Source: Mucilaginibacter sp. UBA4741
Lineage (GTDB): Bacteria > Bacteroidota > Bacteroidia > Sphingobacteriales > Sphingobacteriaceae
Direction of reading: 5' to 3'
Length of the DNA stretch: 5,265 bases
NCBI GenBank assembly: GCA_002403905.1
Contig: DHIR01000093.1
Span: forward strand, 1-5,265
Positions 5,136 through 5,265 of this stretch are shown here, in pieces. Every line of letters starts with the position of its first letter. Position 1 is the stretch's first letter. The position numbers were made by a program, and so were the translations under genes. Below the pieces are notes generated by a model. It was not told the origin of the DNA, made no database searches, and worked only from the letters and a program-made list of their open reading frames with translations.

Positions 5136-5203
5136 GGTAGAGACGCAATACTTTGCGTCTCAGAACAATGCAAACCAGAGACGCAAAGTATTGCATCTCT
5201 ACC
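5136..5203. repeat. Nested palindromic REP-like element
   Basis: The two 26-nt arms (5136-5161 and 5178-5203) are inverted copies with one mismatch, separated by 16 nt. Each arm is itself a palindrome. The left one pairs gagacgcaa with ttgcgtctc around tact (5140-5161, perfect). The right one pairs the same way around agta (5178-5199, one mismatch). It can therefore fold as one long hairpin or as two short ones. It begins 4 nt after the transporter stop codon. No U tract follows on the plus strand, so it is not a classical terminator, though it could stabilise the 3' end of the operon mRNA. Similar gagacgcaa...ttgcgtctc repeats are scattered in other Bacteroidota and cyanobacterial genomes as I remember them. 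Confidence 0.85.
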
Positions 5204-5222
5204 GTAAAAAATCATAAGTTTG
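5191..5222 (+). promoter_or_regulatory. Predicted promoter of the gene at the right edge
   Basis: TTG at 5191-5193 and TAAGTTTG at 5215-5222, a perfect -7 match, are separated by 21 nt. The ATG at 5236 follows 13 nt after the -7 box. The -33 triplet lies inside the right arm of the palindromic repeat. Confidence 0.45.
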
Positions 5223-5235
5223 CACTGAAGAAGTT

Positions 5236-5265
5236 ATGACTGAGGATAAAATATACATAAAGAAC
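5236..5265 (+). CDS. Start of a further gene, cut by the window edge
   Basis: An ATG at 5236 opens a frame that stays open to the last base. It reads MTEDKIYIKN, with a good promoter match just upstream. The charged start followed by a beta-strand-like IYIK looks like a genuine N-terminus. An AraC-type Bacteroidota regulator that begins with a similar IYIKN strand comes to mind, but ten residues cannot support an assignment. Confidence 0.5.
   Translation, partial: MTEDKIYIKN

Noticed and set aside
5136..5203. Classical intrinsic terminator of the transporter operon
   Set aside because: The stem is strong but no U tract follows either hairpin on the plus strand; after 5203 the sequence is A-rich.

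Overview
The window looks like chromosomal DNA of a Bacteroidota member, most likely Sphingobacteriaceae (Mucilaginibacter or Pedobacter type). Three things point there: moderate-to-low GC with AT-rich gaps, start codons without Shine-Dalgarno sequences, and several matches to the Bacteroidota promoter pattern (TTTG or TTG, 17-23 nt, TAnnTTTG). The genus is an inference from style and protein sequence, not from a marker gene.

Layout from left to right: (1) bases 1-240 have no gene but hold a phased palindromic repeat (37-129) and a promoter with an overlapping dyad. (2) A 70-residue protein of unknown function (241-453, +) ends in a bidirectional terminator shared with (3) a membrane-anchored TPR-like protein (492-1043, -). 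(4) Uracil-DNA glycosylase ung (1118-1798, +) is divergent from it. (5) A 217-bp cassette (1796-2012) lies between the convergent ung and Lrp/AsnC genes. Both of its ends are arrays of an 8-nt unit in inverted orientation, and its ends supply the stop codons of both flanking genes. Inside is a 44-codon ORF on the minus strand (1834-1968) that length-filtered gene calling easily misses. (6) An Lrp/AsnC regulator (2010-2480, -) is divergent from (7) a metal-dependent DtxR/MntR-type repressor (2602-3252, +), which overlaps by 4 nt with (8) an Nramp Mn/Fe transporter fused to a C-terminal UspA domain (3249-5132, +). (9) A nested palindrome follows (5136-5203), and (10) the first ten codons of another gene (5236 to the window edge).

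The clearest functional unit is the repressor-transporter operon. A near-perfect 22-bp palindrome overlaps the predicted promoter of the DtxR-type gene, so the repressor probably senses cytosolic Mn2+ or Fe2+ and shuts off itself and the importer. The importer has all the usual Nramp metal-binding residues. It has 12 predicted membrane helices, which place its UspA domain, with an intact ATP-binding signature, in the cytoplasm. That arrangement suggests a nucleotide or stress input to metal uptake.

The less familiar material is in the non-coding DNA. There are three different palindromic or inverted-repeat families in 5.3 kb, one of them enclosing a small glycine-zipper-like membrane peptide.
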